Source of the DNA: Pycnococcus provasolii
Taxonomy: Eukaryota > Chlorophyta > Pseudoscourfieldiophyceae > Pseudoscourfieldiales
DNA length: 64,000 nucleotides
Direction: 5' to 3'
Assembly (NCBI GenBank): GCA_049487715.1
Contig: CP150547.1
Coordinates: forward strand, 868,001 to 932,000
In this document: in pieces, positions 1-9,227 of the stretch
How the letters are laid out: every line of letters begins with the position of its first letter
How positions within the stretch are numbered: the first letter of the stretch is position 1
The notes under the pieces: model-generated
The model's input: only the letters and a program-made list of their open reading frames with translations
Told to the model about the DNA's origin: nothing
Databases searched by the model: none
Position numbers and translations under genes: made by a program

Positions 1-66
1 GGGAGAATCCTCAGTTCTCAAATCAGGGATGGGAAAGAGAAGAGGGAACAGTCAACAGCATGACGC

Positions 67-116
67 ATAACCCTAACCCTAACCCTAACCCTTGCGCTAA
101 CCCTAACCCTAATCCC
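67..116. repeat. Interstitial telomere-like array, CCCTAA type
   Basis: Two short blocks of CCCTAA hexamers are separated by a degenerate unit (CCCTTGCG). They lie about 175 bases upstream of the bL32 start codon. The array is far too short, and is flanked by unique sequence, so it is not a chromosome end within this window. Similar arrays recur near 4.48, 11.3, 40.46 and 63.9 kb. Confidence 0.85.
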
Positions 117-291
117 AAGCACACTTCCAGGCGAACCCAACCCCTAAACCATAACCATGCAAATGTGCATGGAGTTCGGGGTTACACCTCGGGGATACCG
201 GTTTGTAGCGGTATCCCTTGCGTTCTTTTTTTTGGATAATACTCGGCGCCTCCCCCACCACAACCTTTTTCGTTTCGTCTCGCAGAACACG

Positions 292-997
292 ATGATGCTG
301 TCGGCGGCGGTGTCTCGGCCTCACGTGCGTCCTGCGGCGCCCTGCGCGCGCGCACGCTCGTCGACGACGCCCGTCGCATGCGCGCGTATACTCTCTGTGT
401 CCTACTGCGGACTCTCCACACGCTCGGGAGCGTCGGAAGGTGCGTTGGTGGACTTAGGCCTAGGTCGGATGGAGAGGAGAGGTTCGGATGAGGCGGTGAG
501 CAGAAGGTCCTCCGTCTCCGTGGGTTGCACGTGTGTGCGCGTGGTTGGTTTCGTATCGTTTTGGTGCAACTTTTGTTGCGTGCATACGGGTGGCGGTGAG
601 GAAAGCAAGTGGGAGCGCAACTTCATATTCAACAAAAAGCTAACACATCACCCCCCCCCCTTCATCCCCCTCCCTTGTTTCTTTTCTTTCTTTTCTAGTG
701 TGCACGACTGGAACTGGTCTGTTTGACGTTCAGAATGGAAGCAAGTGGTTCATGGCGCAGCCAAAGAAGCGCCACTCGAAGCGCGTTCGACGCACACGTC
801 GCTCCATCTGGCTGAAGAAGGCGGACAAGACGGCTGAGCGCGCGTACAGCCTCGGTCGTTCTGTGCTGAGCGGCAAGAACAAGTCGTTCCTGTACAACGA
901 AAACGCGGAGGACGAGGATGAGGATCTCGACGCGCTCGACGAGGAGGATGATTTGGACGACGAGGAGGAGGATGCGGAGGAGAAACCCGAGAAGTAG
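292..997 (+). CDS. RPL32: Plastid ribosomal protein bL32, nuclear-encoded, two exons
   Basis: This is a structural protein of the large subunit of the plastid 70S ribosome. Exons are 292-439 and 699-997, giving 148 residues. The donor is GTGCGT at 440 and the acceptor TTTTCTAG ends at 698 after a pyrimidine tract; both exon ends are phase 1, so the reading frame joins exactly. Exon 1 encodes a Ser/Arg/Ala-rich presequence with no acidic residue until its end, as expected for a transit peptide. Exon 2 contains the bL32 core, starting at the conserved Met-Ala-Gln-Pro-Lys-Lys-Arg and ending around the Ser-Val-Leu-Ser-Gly block. It lacks the Cys pairs typical of many bacterial and mitochondrial bL32 proteins, which favours the plastid form. 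A strongly acidic tail of about 30 residues follows and is not part of the usual family. An in-frame ATG at 295 is the alternative start. Confidence 0.88.
440..698 (+). other. Intron of the bL32 gene
   Basis: This GT-AG intron of 259 bases separates the transit-peptide exon from the mature-protein exon. It has a C/T-rich 3' end and phase 1 boundaries on both sides. Confidence 0.85.
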
Positions 998-2002
998 AGT
1001 TAAAAAAATCGTGGATTGCACGCACAAAAAACCAAATATTACATTGCAGTCTCCTTCCTCCCTTCTCCCCACTCTTCCGCCTGAAAGACACCTTATGTTT
1101 CCTCCTTGTCTTCGTCATTAAATGTCGCCCGCTATAAAAGTTGAGTCGATGCACATTATTTTATCCTTAAGGACATCACTGGTCACCACCGAAGACCAAC
1201 CAAACCACCGAACCAAGAAAACCAACCCAGCCAACAAGCCAACAAGCCCAACAACAGTGGCACCCCAAAGACGGCCGCCTTACCAAATACCATCCTAAGA
1301 GGCGAGAGAACAGACAGAGGCCCACCACCACCAGCTGACCAGCACCAGCACCACCACCACCACCACCACCTACCTTAATAAAGGTTAGGTTGCCATCACC
1401 GAAGACAAAGAGAGACTCGAGACGAGAGAGAATGAGAGAGAGGAGAGGGGTTGCACCTCCCGGCCGCGGAAAGGAAAAGATCAAACCAAGTCCAAAAAAA
1501 GAGAGGGTTGTCCCCTCAAACGAAAACATCCTACCCGTACCATCTACTTTTCCAAGAGGGCCTTTCCCCTCTTTTTTCCAACCCTTTTTTGGGTTGGTTC
1601 CCTCCCCAACGGCAACTCCTCCATCAAATCAAATCCCAATCTCCACTTCGCTCTTGCTCATTTCATTGCCTCATTATTACCTTTAGGTATGGCCTCCTCC
1701 CTATCTCGTCCGCCCCTTGGCAGACGCTCTAGTGCGCGTCTTGCTTCCCAGCGGGATGTGGTGGCATCTTTGGATTCGTCAGCAGTACCAGCAGGTCGTT
1801 CGCCTTCGTTAGCATTAGTAGCATCAGGTGGTGGTGGTTCTAAGCGCAAGAAACCCACTGGGGTTGCGGCGGGGTTTTGGATGCGGCGTCAAACGCTGCG
1901 GCGTCGCCTCACACGCACTCGAGGTCGAGGGGCTCTAACCTTAGAGGTGGTGGTGGTGCCGATACCCTCGCACTTGGGGGTGGTACTGGTCATGCACACG
2001 TG
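998..2002. other. Spacer between bL32 and ankyrin gene
   Basis: This spacer of about 1 kb holds a CCA/CAC-rich microsatellite near 1320-1372 and A/G- and C/T-rich stretches. An ATG at 1689 opens a frame with an Arg/Ser-rich presequence-like start (to about 1862) that may be an upstream exon of the ankyrin gene. I could not find a splice that is convincing on both sides. No other gene is supported. Confidence 0.5.
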
Positions 2003-3757
2003 ATGACGAGACCGAACAAACGAACGAAAATACACAGTGGCAACAACAACAACAACACGCGACGCGAAAGAAGCACAAGCAAGGTGGACGGAGAGCAACA
2101 ACAACACCAACTCGCGGAGAAGGCTATCGCAACCACGCTGCAATTCCTCTCAGCCAACTCGCTCCTGCAAGCCTACGACGTCGCCAAGCTCGCGTGCCTG
2201 TCGCAAAACTGCAGAAAGGCGGCATACGACGCACTCTTTGCGGTCGAAGACTTCGCATATCACGCGGCGGGTCGAGGACTGACGGACTTCCTGTCGCGCC
2301 TCATCATCGCAGGTGCCGACATCAACAAGGTGCACATGGGATGGACGCCCACGCACCACGCGGCGGACAAGGGCAAAACGGACGCTCTGCGCGTGCTCTG
2401 CGCGGCGGGTGCGGACGTCAACAAGGCAAACACAGGGTGGACGCCGTGCCATCACGCCTGCCACAAACGTCACGTCAACTGCTTGAGAGTTCTCGTGCAG
2501 TACGGAGCGGACGTGAACAAGGCAAACAACGAAGGGTTCACGCCCGCGCACTACGCCGCGCACGGCGGAAACGAGGAGTGCCTTTCGTGCCTCATCTCCG
2601 CTGGCGCAGACGTAAACGCCAGGACGAACGGAGGAAGGACGCCGGCGCTGATTGCTGCGTCGTTCGGGCACACGGGGATACTTCAAATGCTAGTTGACGC
2701 GGAGGCGGACGTCGAGCGTGCAGACAACGAGGGCGAGACGCCCGTGCACGCCGCCGCGGGGCAGGGGCACGCCGACTGCTTGCAGATTCTCATCGATGCC
2801 GGCAGCGACGTAAACCAACCTGGCATCAACGGAATGGTGCCGGCTCACGCGGCTGCCGTCGAAGGGTACCCCAAGTGCCTGAGAATTCTAATCAATGCGG
2901 GTGCAGATGTACAGGCGACGGACGTCGAGGGTGCGACGCCTGCCCACTACGCCACGTCAGGTGGTAACGCGGAGTGCCTGAAAATTCTCGTGGATGCTGG
3001 CGCGAATGTGAACCACGCGGAATTGCACACCGGCGACACGCCCACGAACACCGCAGCTGGGCAGGGACACGTCGAGTGCCTGCGCGTTCTCGTCGACGCT
3101 GGCGCAAACCTCAATCAAGGCGACCACATCGGCTGGACTGCGCTGCATTGTGCGTCCGTGGAAGGTCACGAAGAATGCGTGCAACTGCTGATAGAAGCCG
3201 GCGCGGAGGTGAATCGTGGAGATAACGACGGCGATTCGCCAGCCCACTGCGCCGCCGCGAATGGATACGCCAACTGCCTTCGCCGTCTCATCGAGGCGGG
3301 CGCGGACGTGTCGCACTGCGACAGCAACGGCGAAATGCCTTCTCACCCCGCAGCTGCGTACGGTCACGCCAACTGCCTTCGCGTTTTAGTAGATGCTGGC
3401 ATGCGCAAAAACCACGGCGACGAGCGCGGCAGGACACCGATGCACAACGCGGCACGGCACGGCCACGAAGATGCGATGCGCGTGCTGCTGTGCGCCGAGA
3501 CGAATGTGAACCTCACCGACAACGACGGCCAGACGCCGGCGCACGGGGCGGCAGCCAGCGGAAATGTCGAATGCCTACGAATGCTGAAAATGTGGGATGC
3601 GGACATGACTCGTCCTGATAATAACGGGCGCACGCCTCTTTCACTCGCACGGATGGGCGGTCACACGGAGTGCGCGGAATTGCTGACGGAAGTCGCGAAG
3701 GAGGCGACGGAGGTCGCTAACGACAAGCAGTTGACCCTGGAAGGGAGTCTCTTGTAA
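2003..3757 (+). CDS. F-box-like and ankyrin-repeat protein
   Basis: This protein of about 584 residues consists largely of roughly 15 ankyrin repeats of 33 residues, each with the T-P-x-H-x-A-A and G-A-D-V-N signatures. Before the repeats, around residues 35-75, is a leucine-rich segment (LQFLSANSLLQAYDVAKLAC) resembling a degenerate F-box, followed by cysteines. Such a protein is expected to be a protein-interaction adaptor, possibly for ubiquitin ligase; that role is inference. The start is the first in-frame ATG (2003). The open frame extends upstream without an ATG to 1877, so an upstream exon beginning at ATG 1689 is possible. Repeats retain Cys at a fixed helix position (ECLRVLV type), suggesting expansion by tandem duplication. 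It ends 35 bases from the convergent OPA3 gene. Confidence 0.85.
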   Translation: MTRPNKRTKIHSGNNNNNTRRERSTSKVDGEQQQHQLAEKAIATTLQFLSANSLLQAYDVAKLACLSQNCRKAAYDALFAVEDFAYHAAGRGLTDFLSRLIIAGADINKVHMGWTPTHHAADKGKTDALRVLCAAGADVNKANTGWTPCHHACHKRHVNCLRVLVQYGADVNKANNEGFTPAHYAAHGGNEECLSCLISAGADVNARTNGGRTPALIAASFGHTGILQMLVDAEADVERADNEGETPVHAAAGQGHADCLQILIDAGSDVNQPGINGMVPAHAAAVEGYPKCLRILINAGADVQATDVEGATPAHYATSGGNAECLKILVDAGANVNHAELHTGDTPTNTAAGQGHVECLRVLVDAGANLNQGDHIGWTALHCASVEGHEECVQLLIEAGAEVNRGDNDGDSPAHCAAANGYANCLRRLIEAGADVSHCDSNGEMPSHPAAAYGHANCLRVLVDAGMRKNHGDERGRTPMHNAARHGHEDAMRVLLCAETNVNLTDNDGQTPAHGAAASGNVECLRMLKMWDADMTRPDNNGRTPLSLARMGGHTECAELLTEVAKEATEVANDKQLTLEGSLL

Positions 3758-3792
3758 CCATACAGAACATATCCATAGTACTACAGAAAATG

Positions 3793-4302
3793 TCATCTTG
3801 TTGCTACAACATTTTCGTGAGACGACGCAAACGTCCACCACGAACGTTTTCTCCGTGTTGTCGAGAGTAGGATATCTTCAACTCTTTCCTCGAGGTTGCG
3901 CAGTCGCGCGTCCAGCTCCTCCCTTTCGGCGCGTGCCCTCTCTGCCTTCTCCTCTCTTCTCCTCTCGACGTCAGCTTTCGTCTTGTTCGCGCTCTGCTGT
4001 TGTCTGTAGTACTCGTACAGCAGGATGGCCGCGGACCCTCCGTATATAAGTCCCTCGCTGAGCATGGACGCGGCGAGCGCGACAGCCTTATCCTCCTGCA
4101 TGGTTCCCACGAAGACGCGTTCCGTCTTTCCCTCCGCGTAGTGCGTGAGGTATGTGCGCCAGCTGTGGTACGTCTGTCCGACGACGACGGCGCTGGTTCT
4201 GAACGCGGGTTTGTTCTGCACTTGCTTTGTAATGTTTGCGGCGACAGGTTTGATCAACTGCTTGAGGAAGAGCGTGGAGAGCTTGAACGCGACGGACGCC
4301 AT
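3793..4302 (-). CDS. OPA3: OPA3-like mitochondrial protein
   Basis: This 169-residue protein matches the OPA3 family: a hydrophobic N-terminal segment with the K-L-x-x-L-F-L-K-x-L-x-K-P-V pattern, a central R-x-S-x-V-x-x-G-Q-x-Y-H stretch and a membrane-proximal A-x-x-L-x-E-G-L-I-Y-G segment near residues 75-95. The C-terminal third is a basic/acidic coiled coil (about residues 105-145). OPA3 proteins reside in mitochondrial membranes and affect mitochondrial morphology in animals; their biochemical role is not settled. The start is the ATG at 4302, in front of the family-like N-terminus; the frame continues upstream without family similarity. The gene is divergent from the BNR-repeat gene, with a telomere-like array in the shared upstream spacer. 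Confidence 0.85.
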   Translation of the reverse strand: MASVAFKLSTLFLKQLIKPVAANITKQVQNKPAFRTSAVVVGQTYHSWRTYLTHYAEGKTERVFVGTMQEDKAVALAASMLSEGLIYGGSAAILLYEYYRQQQSANKTKADVERRREEKAERARAEREELDARLRNLEERVEDILLSTTRRKRSWWTFASSHENVVATR

Positions 4303-4478
4303 AAAAATAGCTAAATTTATTAGAGCATAAACATAGACAAGACTAGAACAAACTATCCCTCCATCAAACGCATTGATCCGAGAACAGGGCGAGAAGAGAT
4401 GACGGCGAAGAAGATGGCTGCCGGAACACAAAAGTCAAATGGCAAACCAGGCAACGCCCAAGGTGACAACGCCGCCCG

Positions 4479-4508
4479 TAACCCTAACCCTAACCCTAAC
4501 CCTAACAC
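4479..4508. repeat. Interstitial telomere-like array, CCCTAA type
   Basis: About four and a half uninterrupted CCCTAA units lie between the divergent OPA3 and BNR-repeat genes. They end about 72 bases before the ATG of the BNR gene. Confidence 0.9.
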
Positions 4509-4580
4509 CCTTCCTTCCTTCTCTCCCCCAATTAAGCCGCTTTTGCCACACTGTGTTGTGTGGTCTGTGGACGCATATAT

Positions 4581-6461
4581 ATGTCTCGTGGGATGCCGGC
4601 CCACAGTCCCGCCTTTTTAAGAGGCCGCTCTCTGCTGAACCCGCGCCGGTTGATTGTCCTCCTGCTCTTCTTATTCGCGGCGACCAACTTAACACTCGTC
4701 ATCAACCACACGCACGGCTTGGGCGCACACGGAGGACCGGGGGAAGAGAGAATCTCGGCAAGCACAGAAGAAGGACAAGAGGAGGACGCGCGTCCCAAGT
4801 CGCTGGCGCGACACGACGGCGTGGCGTCAGCATCAGGAGGAGACGTGGAGGAGGACGAAGAGGACGAGGCGAGTGATGCGCAGGAGCAACAGCAGCAGGA
4901 GCAGCAGGAAGATGACTCCAGCGACCAAGATGGGGAAGGCTTCATTCGCGCTGTTCCCGAGGAGGCGATGCGACCAGGTGGTTCCGAGGCAAAGGCGTAT
5001 CAGCACGCGTCGGCGAAGGCGCGCGGCTGTCCCCACGTGCGTCGATCGAGCCACTTCCGCGTCAAGCGCACGTGGCTGTACCGGCAACCCGACGCCGCGA
5101 CGGTCGCGAAGGATCCTGAGGCGGCACCGCCGAGGTACGCGCACATGGCGATGGTCGAAGTGCTCGGCAACGGAACGCTCGTCGCCGCGTGGCAAACGAG
5201 CGACACGAGAGAGGGTGAGAGAGATCAGCACTTCGTCCTCTGCGGCAACTTGCCTGCTGACAACTCGTTCGGCGATGGGGGAGGCGAGCCGCGCGGAGGT
5301 CCAGAGCTTGGCGTCGCGCCGGGCGTTGCGCCAGGCAAGCCTGCCGAAGGCTGCCACCGACTCAAGCACGTCGGCGGCAGGGGCGCCGCCATCTGGGGTC
5401 CCGTCCTGTACGCTGAGCCATTCGCGAAGGGCACGCGCATCTACGATGACACGTCACCTCGCGAGACGAAACGTCTGTGGCTCTTCTTCAGTGAGAGCGG
5501 GAGGAGCAGTCCATGTCCTGGCCGTCCGATGGAATGGGCGCCAGGTGGCGACATTCGCGCGACGACGTACGACACTGCGACGCGCACGTGGTCAGAACCG
5601 CGCACGCTACTCAGCCAGAGCACGGACGGTGGCATACCGAAGGTGACGGCAAACAAGCCCTGCGTGCTCTCCACGGGCGAGTGGCTTCTGCCCTTCTGGC
5701 GCGAGCGCTCGATGCTTTCGACCAAGGGTCCTGAATGCGACCGGCAGCGCGGGCGCGAGAGTGCGGGAGTACTGATTAGCACCGACGGCGGGGATACGTG
5801 GAAGTACAACGAGCCAATCGTAGCGAAGGGCACATGGCTGATTGAGAATGCCATCGCCGAGGGCAAGGAGCCTGGATCTGCGGTGATGGTGTTCCGCACG
5901 CAGGCTGGCGTCGTCTACATCACCACGAGCGCGTCTCGTGGCGAGAGCTGGACGCGACCTCGTCCTTTGACGGTGCCAAATCCCAATTCCAAGATTGACA
6001 TGATACGTCTTCGTCCATCCGGCGATCTACTGCTCGCCTACAACGACCACAAGCGCCCGATGCTGATGCGGCGCCCGATTTCAGGAGAGTGGGGTGGCAT
6101 CCCGCCTGACATGGACAAGATGGACAAGATGCCCATCGTGGGAGAGTGCAAGAAGTGCCGAAGTCACCTTCGTCTGGCGATCAGCCGCGACGGCGGTGCG
6201 TCGTTCCAGCGCGTCGCCAGCCTCGAGGAGGAGGTGGACAGCCCTCACGAGCTTCGGATCTCGTATCCCACTCTCGCGCAACGTGGCTGCGACGTGTTCG
6301 TCGCGTACTCGAAGCTGTACACGCGCCAGGACCTCGTTGCGCAGGAAGAGGAGCGCGAGCGCAAGGGCATAAAGGTTCGCATGTCCAGGGACAACGACGT
6401 TCCACGCGTGTTTCGTGCGAACCAGGGCATCGTGCTCGCGAAGGTGACGATTCCCACGTGA
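4581..6461 (+). CDS. Membrane-anchored BNR/Asp-box (sialidase-like) protein
   Basis: This 626-residue protein has a short cytosolic N-terminus, one membrane segment (about residues 24-40), an acidic Glu/Gln-rich stalk (about 45-125) and a luminal or extracellular domain resembling the BNR_2 sialidase-like propeller. Asp-box type motifs are visible: S-T-D-G-G-D-T-W near residue 400, S-R-G-E-S-W near 455 and S-R-D-G-G-A-S-F near 535. Several Cys residues suggest disulfides. The topology is that of a Golgi or surface type II protein. True sialidase activity is not shown: I did not identify a full arginine triad, so glycoside hydrolase activity of unknown specificity is the safest statement. The start is the first ATG (4581); a second in-frame ATG is at 4593. 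A TATA-like run directly precedes the ATG. Confidence 0.75.
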   Translation: MSRGMPAHSPAFLRGRSLLNPRRLIVLLLFLFAATNLTLVINHTHGLGAHGGPGEERISASTEEGQEEDARPKSLARHDGVASASGGDVEEDEEDEASDAQEQQQQEQQEDDSSDQDGEGFIRAVPEEAMRPGGSEAKAYQHASAKARGCPHVRRSSHFRVKRTWLYRQPDAATVAKDPEAAPPRYAHMAMVEVLGNGTLVAAWQTSDTREGERDQHFVLCGNLPADNSFGDGGGEPRGGPELGVAPGVAPGKPAEGCHRLKHVGGRGAAIWGPVLYAEPFAKGTRIYDDTSPRETKRLWLFFSESGRSSPCPGRPMEWAPGGDIRATTYDTATRTWSEPRTLLSQSTDGGIPKVTANKPCVLSTGEWLLPFWRERSMLSTKGPECDRQRGRESAGVLISTDGGDTWKYNEPIVAKGTWLIENAIAEGKEPGSAVMVFRTQAGVVYITTSASRGESWTRPRPLTVPNPNSKIDMIRLRPSGDLLLAYNDHKRPMLMRRPISGEWGGIPPDMDKMDKMPIVGECKKCRSHLRLAISRDGGASFQRVASLEEEVDSPHELRISYPTLAQRGCDVFVAYSKLYTRQDLVAQEEERERKGIKVRMSRDNDVPRVFRANQGIVLAKVTIPT

Positions 6462-7325
6462 GTACAGTACTGCATTTCTTGCGTGACGGAAGATTCCCTT
6501 TGTGTAAATTTTTATTATTATTTTTTAGCTAACCTTGTCACTTCTACCCTACCCTACTGTACTTTTCTCCTGTCTTTCTCTCTCCACAATAAACGCGCGG
6601 GGATATATCTTAAATCTTTCCTTTTCTTACTGCGTAATGGGTGGTACGGCACGCAACCACGCCAGCAAATCTGGCGGCACTCCAAGACTCCAAGTAGGAA
6701 GTACAGCTCGTTTGGAAGTGGATGTACGAAAGCAACGCGTTCTGTCTTTGCTAAAGGTAGAGATTTGTCAAACGCACGACCTTGCTTGGCCAGGCCGCCA
6801 GTAGGAAGTACCAGTAAAAAGTACCAACTAGGAAGTACGAGGGAGATGGAGGGTCCGATGATGTTGATCAACGCCAATCCATCCCTACACATCCCAAGCC
6901 CCCAAAGCACCCATCACAACAGAAAAAGAGGGGAAAATCACAGGAACGACCTGAACTCACCTAACCTTTTTATCATAAAAAGTGTGGCACAGTAAAGGTG
7001 CACAGTACAGGAATTTGGTTCCATAGACTATTTAGATTTGCTCGAGCCAGCCAAAGATCCCAGCCAAGATCCCAGCCCTCAAAAAGGGGGATGATATCTT
7101 TTTTTTTACCCCGCGAGTGAGTTTTTTCCCTGATTTTCCAGACGAGTTCACGGTCCTCCTGGACCCTGAAAGCCGAGGTAGCCTGGTTTTCACGACCCTG
7201 TATCTTCCCAACCACCATCACGACCGCCATCGGGAACCTCATCAGGACCGCCTATCTGTGGATTATTTGGATTAGAATCTAGCATCGTTCTCGTACCGTT
7301 TTTGGTTACGTCAGGTCAGGTCGTG
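6462..7325. other. Spacer with GGAAGTAC-type repeats
   Basis: This 860-base spacer between co-directional genes carries degenerate direct repeats of the form xTAGGAAGTAC near 6693, 6801 and 6828, plus one GTAAAAAGTACC at 6814. GTACAGTAC also occurs directly after the BNR stop codon. I see no supported gene. Confidence 0.5.
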
Positions 7326-8954
7326 ATGTCCTCCGTCCTCACGGCGGACCTTTCTGACGCCGGCGTGTACCGTGTGTTCATCAACGGTGCATGGAGACCC
7401 TCGTCGTCGCAGAAATCTATTCCCATCCAGAACCCCGCGGAACTCGCGGAGTGCTACCGGGTAGCAGCCTGCACAAAGGACGAGGTGGACGCGGCGTTCG
7501 CGGCGGCGAAGAGAGCACAAAAAAAGTGGTGCCGAACGCCGCTGCACCTTCGCGCGACGTTCCTGCACCACGCCGCAAGGCTCCTGCGCGAGAACGCCGC
7601 GACAATAGCAGCCTGCCTCACCAACGAGGTGGCGAAGGGAAGGAAGGACTCCGTGAAGGAGGTGATGCGATCGGCGGACCTCGTCGACTACTGCGCGGAG
7701 GAGGGACTGCGCATACTCAACCAGGGGCAGATGTTTGCGCCGGACAGCTTTCCCGGCGAAAATAGGAACAAGGTGTGCCTCAGCAGCCGCGTGCCGCTCG
7801 GCGTCGTGCTCGCCATCCCGCCTTTCAACTACCCCGTCAACCTGTGCGTCTCTAAGGTGGCACCCGCCCTGATCGCAGGAAACGCGGTGGTCATCAAGCC
7901 GCCCACCCAGGGCGCCGTGTCAGTGCTGCACATGATGCAGTGCTTCAGCCTCGCAGCTAAGGCGACGGGACTTCAGCTCGACATCGACGCAGGATGCGCC
8001 GCCGCACCCGCACCGGAATCCGGAGACAGCGGCGTGACAGCCCCGTTCGGCGCGCCAACCGGCATCGGAGGGCTCATCAACGTCGTCACTGGGAGAGGTG
8101 GTGAGATTGGAGACTACATGGTCGAGCATCCGTCGGTGAACTGCATCTCGTTCACCGGCGGAGACACCGGCCTCGCCATCGCAAAGCGAGCGCCGATGGT
8201 GCCGCTGCAGATGGAGCTCGGAGGCAAGGATGCCTGCGTCGTGTGCGCGGATGCGGACCTCGACGCCGCCGCCAGCGCAATCATCAAGGGAGGGTTCTCG
8301 TACTCTGGTCAGAGATGCACCGCAATCAAGATCGTGCTTCCCGTGGACTCGGTGTACGACGCGCTGCTCGCCAAGGTGCACGACAAGGTGAAAAAGCTCA
8401 AGGTGGGAAAGCCGGAGGACGACGCGGACATCGTGCCCCTCGTCTCGAGCTCGTCGGCCGATTTCGTGCAGGGGCTGGTGCAGGATGCCGTGGCGCAGGG
8501 TGCAAAGCTGCACGGCGGGGAGGGATACGTCAGCGAGGATGGCACGCTCGGCGGCTGGAAGCGCGTGGGCAACCTCGTCTACCCGCTCATCGTCGACGGC
8601 GTGACGGAGAGCATGAAGCTGTACCACGAGGAGCCGTTCGGTCCCGTGGTTCCATTCGTGCGTGGCATCGCCACGCCGGAGGAGGCGATTGCGATCGCGA
8701 ATCGGAGCAAATACGGGCTGCAGGGATGCCTGTTCACGCAGAATGTCGACGACGCGATGCGGCTTTCGGACATGTTCGAGACGGGCACCGTGCAGGTGAA
8801 CGGCCCGCCGGCGCGAGGGCCAGATCACTTCCCATTCCAGGGGGTGCGAGATAGCGGCATTGGCAGCCAGGGTATCACAAACAGCATTCACATGATGATC
8901 AAGACGAAGACAACTGTGCTGAACCTGAAGGCACCTTCGTACTCCGTCGCCTGA
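7326..8954 (+). CDS. GAPN: NADP-dependent non-phosphorylating glyceraldehyde-3-phosphate dehydrogenase
   Basis: This 542-residue aldehyde dehydrogenase is of the ALDH11 type, oxidising glyceraldehyde-3-phosphate to 3-phosphoglycerate with NADP+ in the cytosol and thereby supplying NADPH. Visible family features are I-P-P-F-N-Y-P-V-N (catalytic Asn), the cofactor segment with F-T-G-G-D-T-G, M-E-L-G-G-K (general base Glu) and S-G-Q-R-C-T-A with the nucleophilic Cys at about residue 331. The C-terminal E-E-P-F-G-P-V-V-P and N-R-S-K-Y-G-L-Q blocks are intact. The family is typical of plants and green algae. An insertion of about 25 residues rich in Ala/Pro/Gly lies between the A-T-G-L and G-L-I-N-V-V-T-G elements. 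There is no obvious transit peptide. The start is the first ATG; the frame is open upstream only from non-ATG codons. Confidence 0.93.
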   Translation: MSSVLTADLSDAGVYRVFINGAWRPSSSQKSIPIQNPAELAECYRVAACTKDEVDAAFAAAKRAQKKWCRTPLHLRATFLHHAARLLRENAATIAACLTNEVAKGRKDSVKEVMRSADLVDYCAEEGLRILNQGQMFAPDSFPGENRNKVCLSSRVPLGVVLAIPPFNYPVNLCVSKVAPALIAGNAVVIKPPTQGAVSVLHMMQCFSLAAKATGLQLDIDAGCAAAPAPESGDSGVTAPFGAPTGIGGLINVVTGRGGEIGDYMVEHPSVNCISFTGGDTGLAIAKRAPMVPLQMELGGKDACVVCADADLDAAASAIIKGGFSYSGQRCTAIKIVLPVDSVYDALLAKVHDKVKKLKVGKPEDDADIVPLVSSSSADFVQGLVQDAVAQGAKLHGGEGYVSEDGTLGGWKRVGNLVYPLIVDGVTESMKLYHEEPFGPVVPFVRGIATPEEAIAIANRSKYGLQGCLFTQNVDDAMRLSDMFETGTVQVNGPPARGPDHFPFQGVRDSGIGSQGITNSIHMMIKTKTTVLNLKAPSYSVA

Positions 8955-9088
8955 GTGAAATTCTTGTGTAAAAATTCGAAAGAAGTTGCTTTGGTGGGAA
9001 GAAGAGAGAGTATGTAAGAATTCGAGAAAGAGAGTGACCTCAAGAGAAATACATATATCGCAATCCTTGTCCCCGTTTTGCCCTTCCC

Positions 9089-9214
<126 letters not shown>

Positions 9215-9227
9215 CACCTTTTTTCCT

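Noticed and set aside
1-120. Telomere at the start of the window
   Set aside because: Only about seven degenerate CCCTAA units, flanked by unique sequence on both sides, with similar arrays internally. Not a chromosome end.
1861-1944. Intron GTTGCG to CTAACCTTAG in the ankyrin 5' region
   Set aside because: The donor is phase 0 but the acceptor would need a different phase for the ankyrin frame, so the splice gives a frameshift.
4581-6461. Calling this gene a true sialidase
   Set aside because: Asp-box motifs are visible but the arginine triad and catalytic Tyr/Glu pair were not identified.
6483-6995. Frame in the spacer after the BNR gene
   Set aside because: Low G+C, no domain, no good start; composition differs from coding sequence here.
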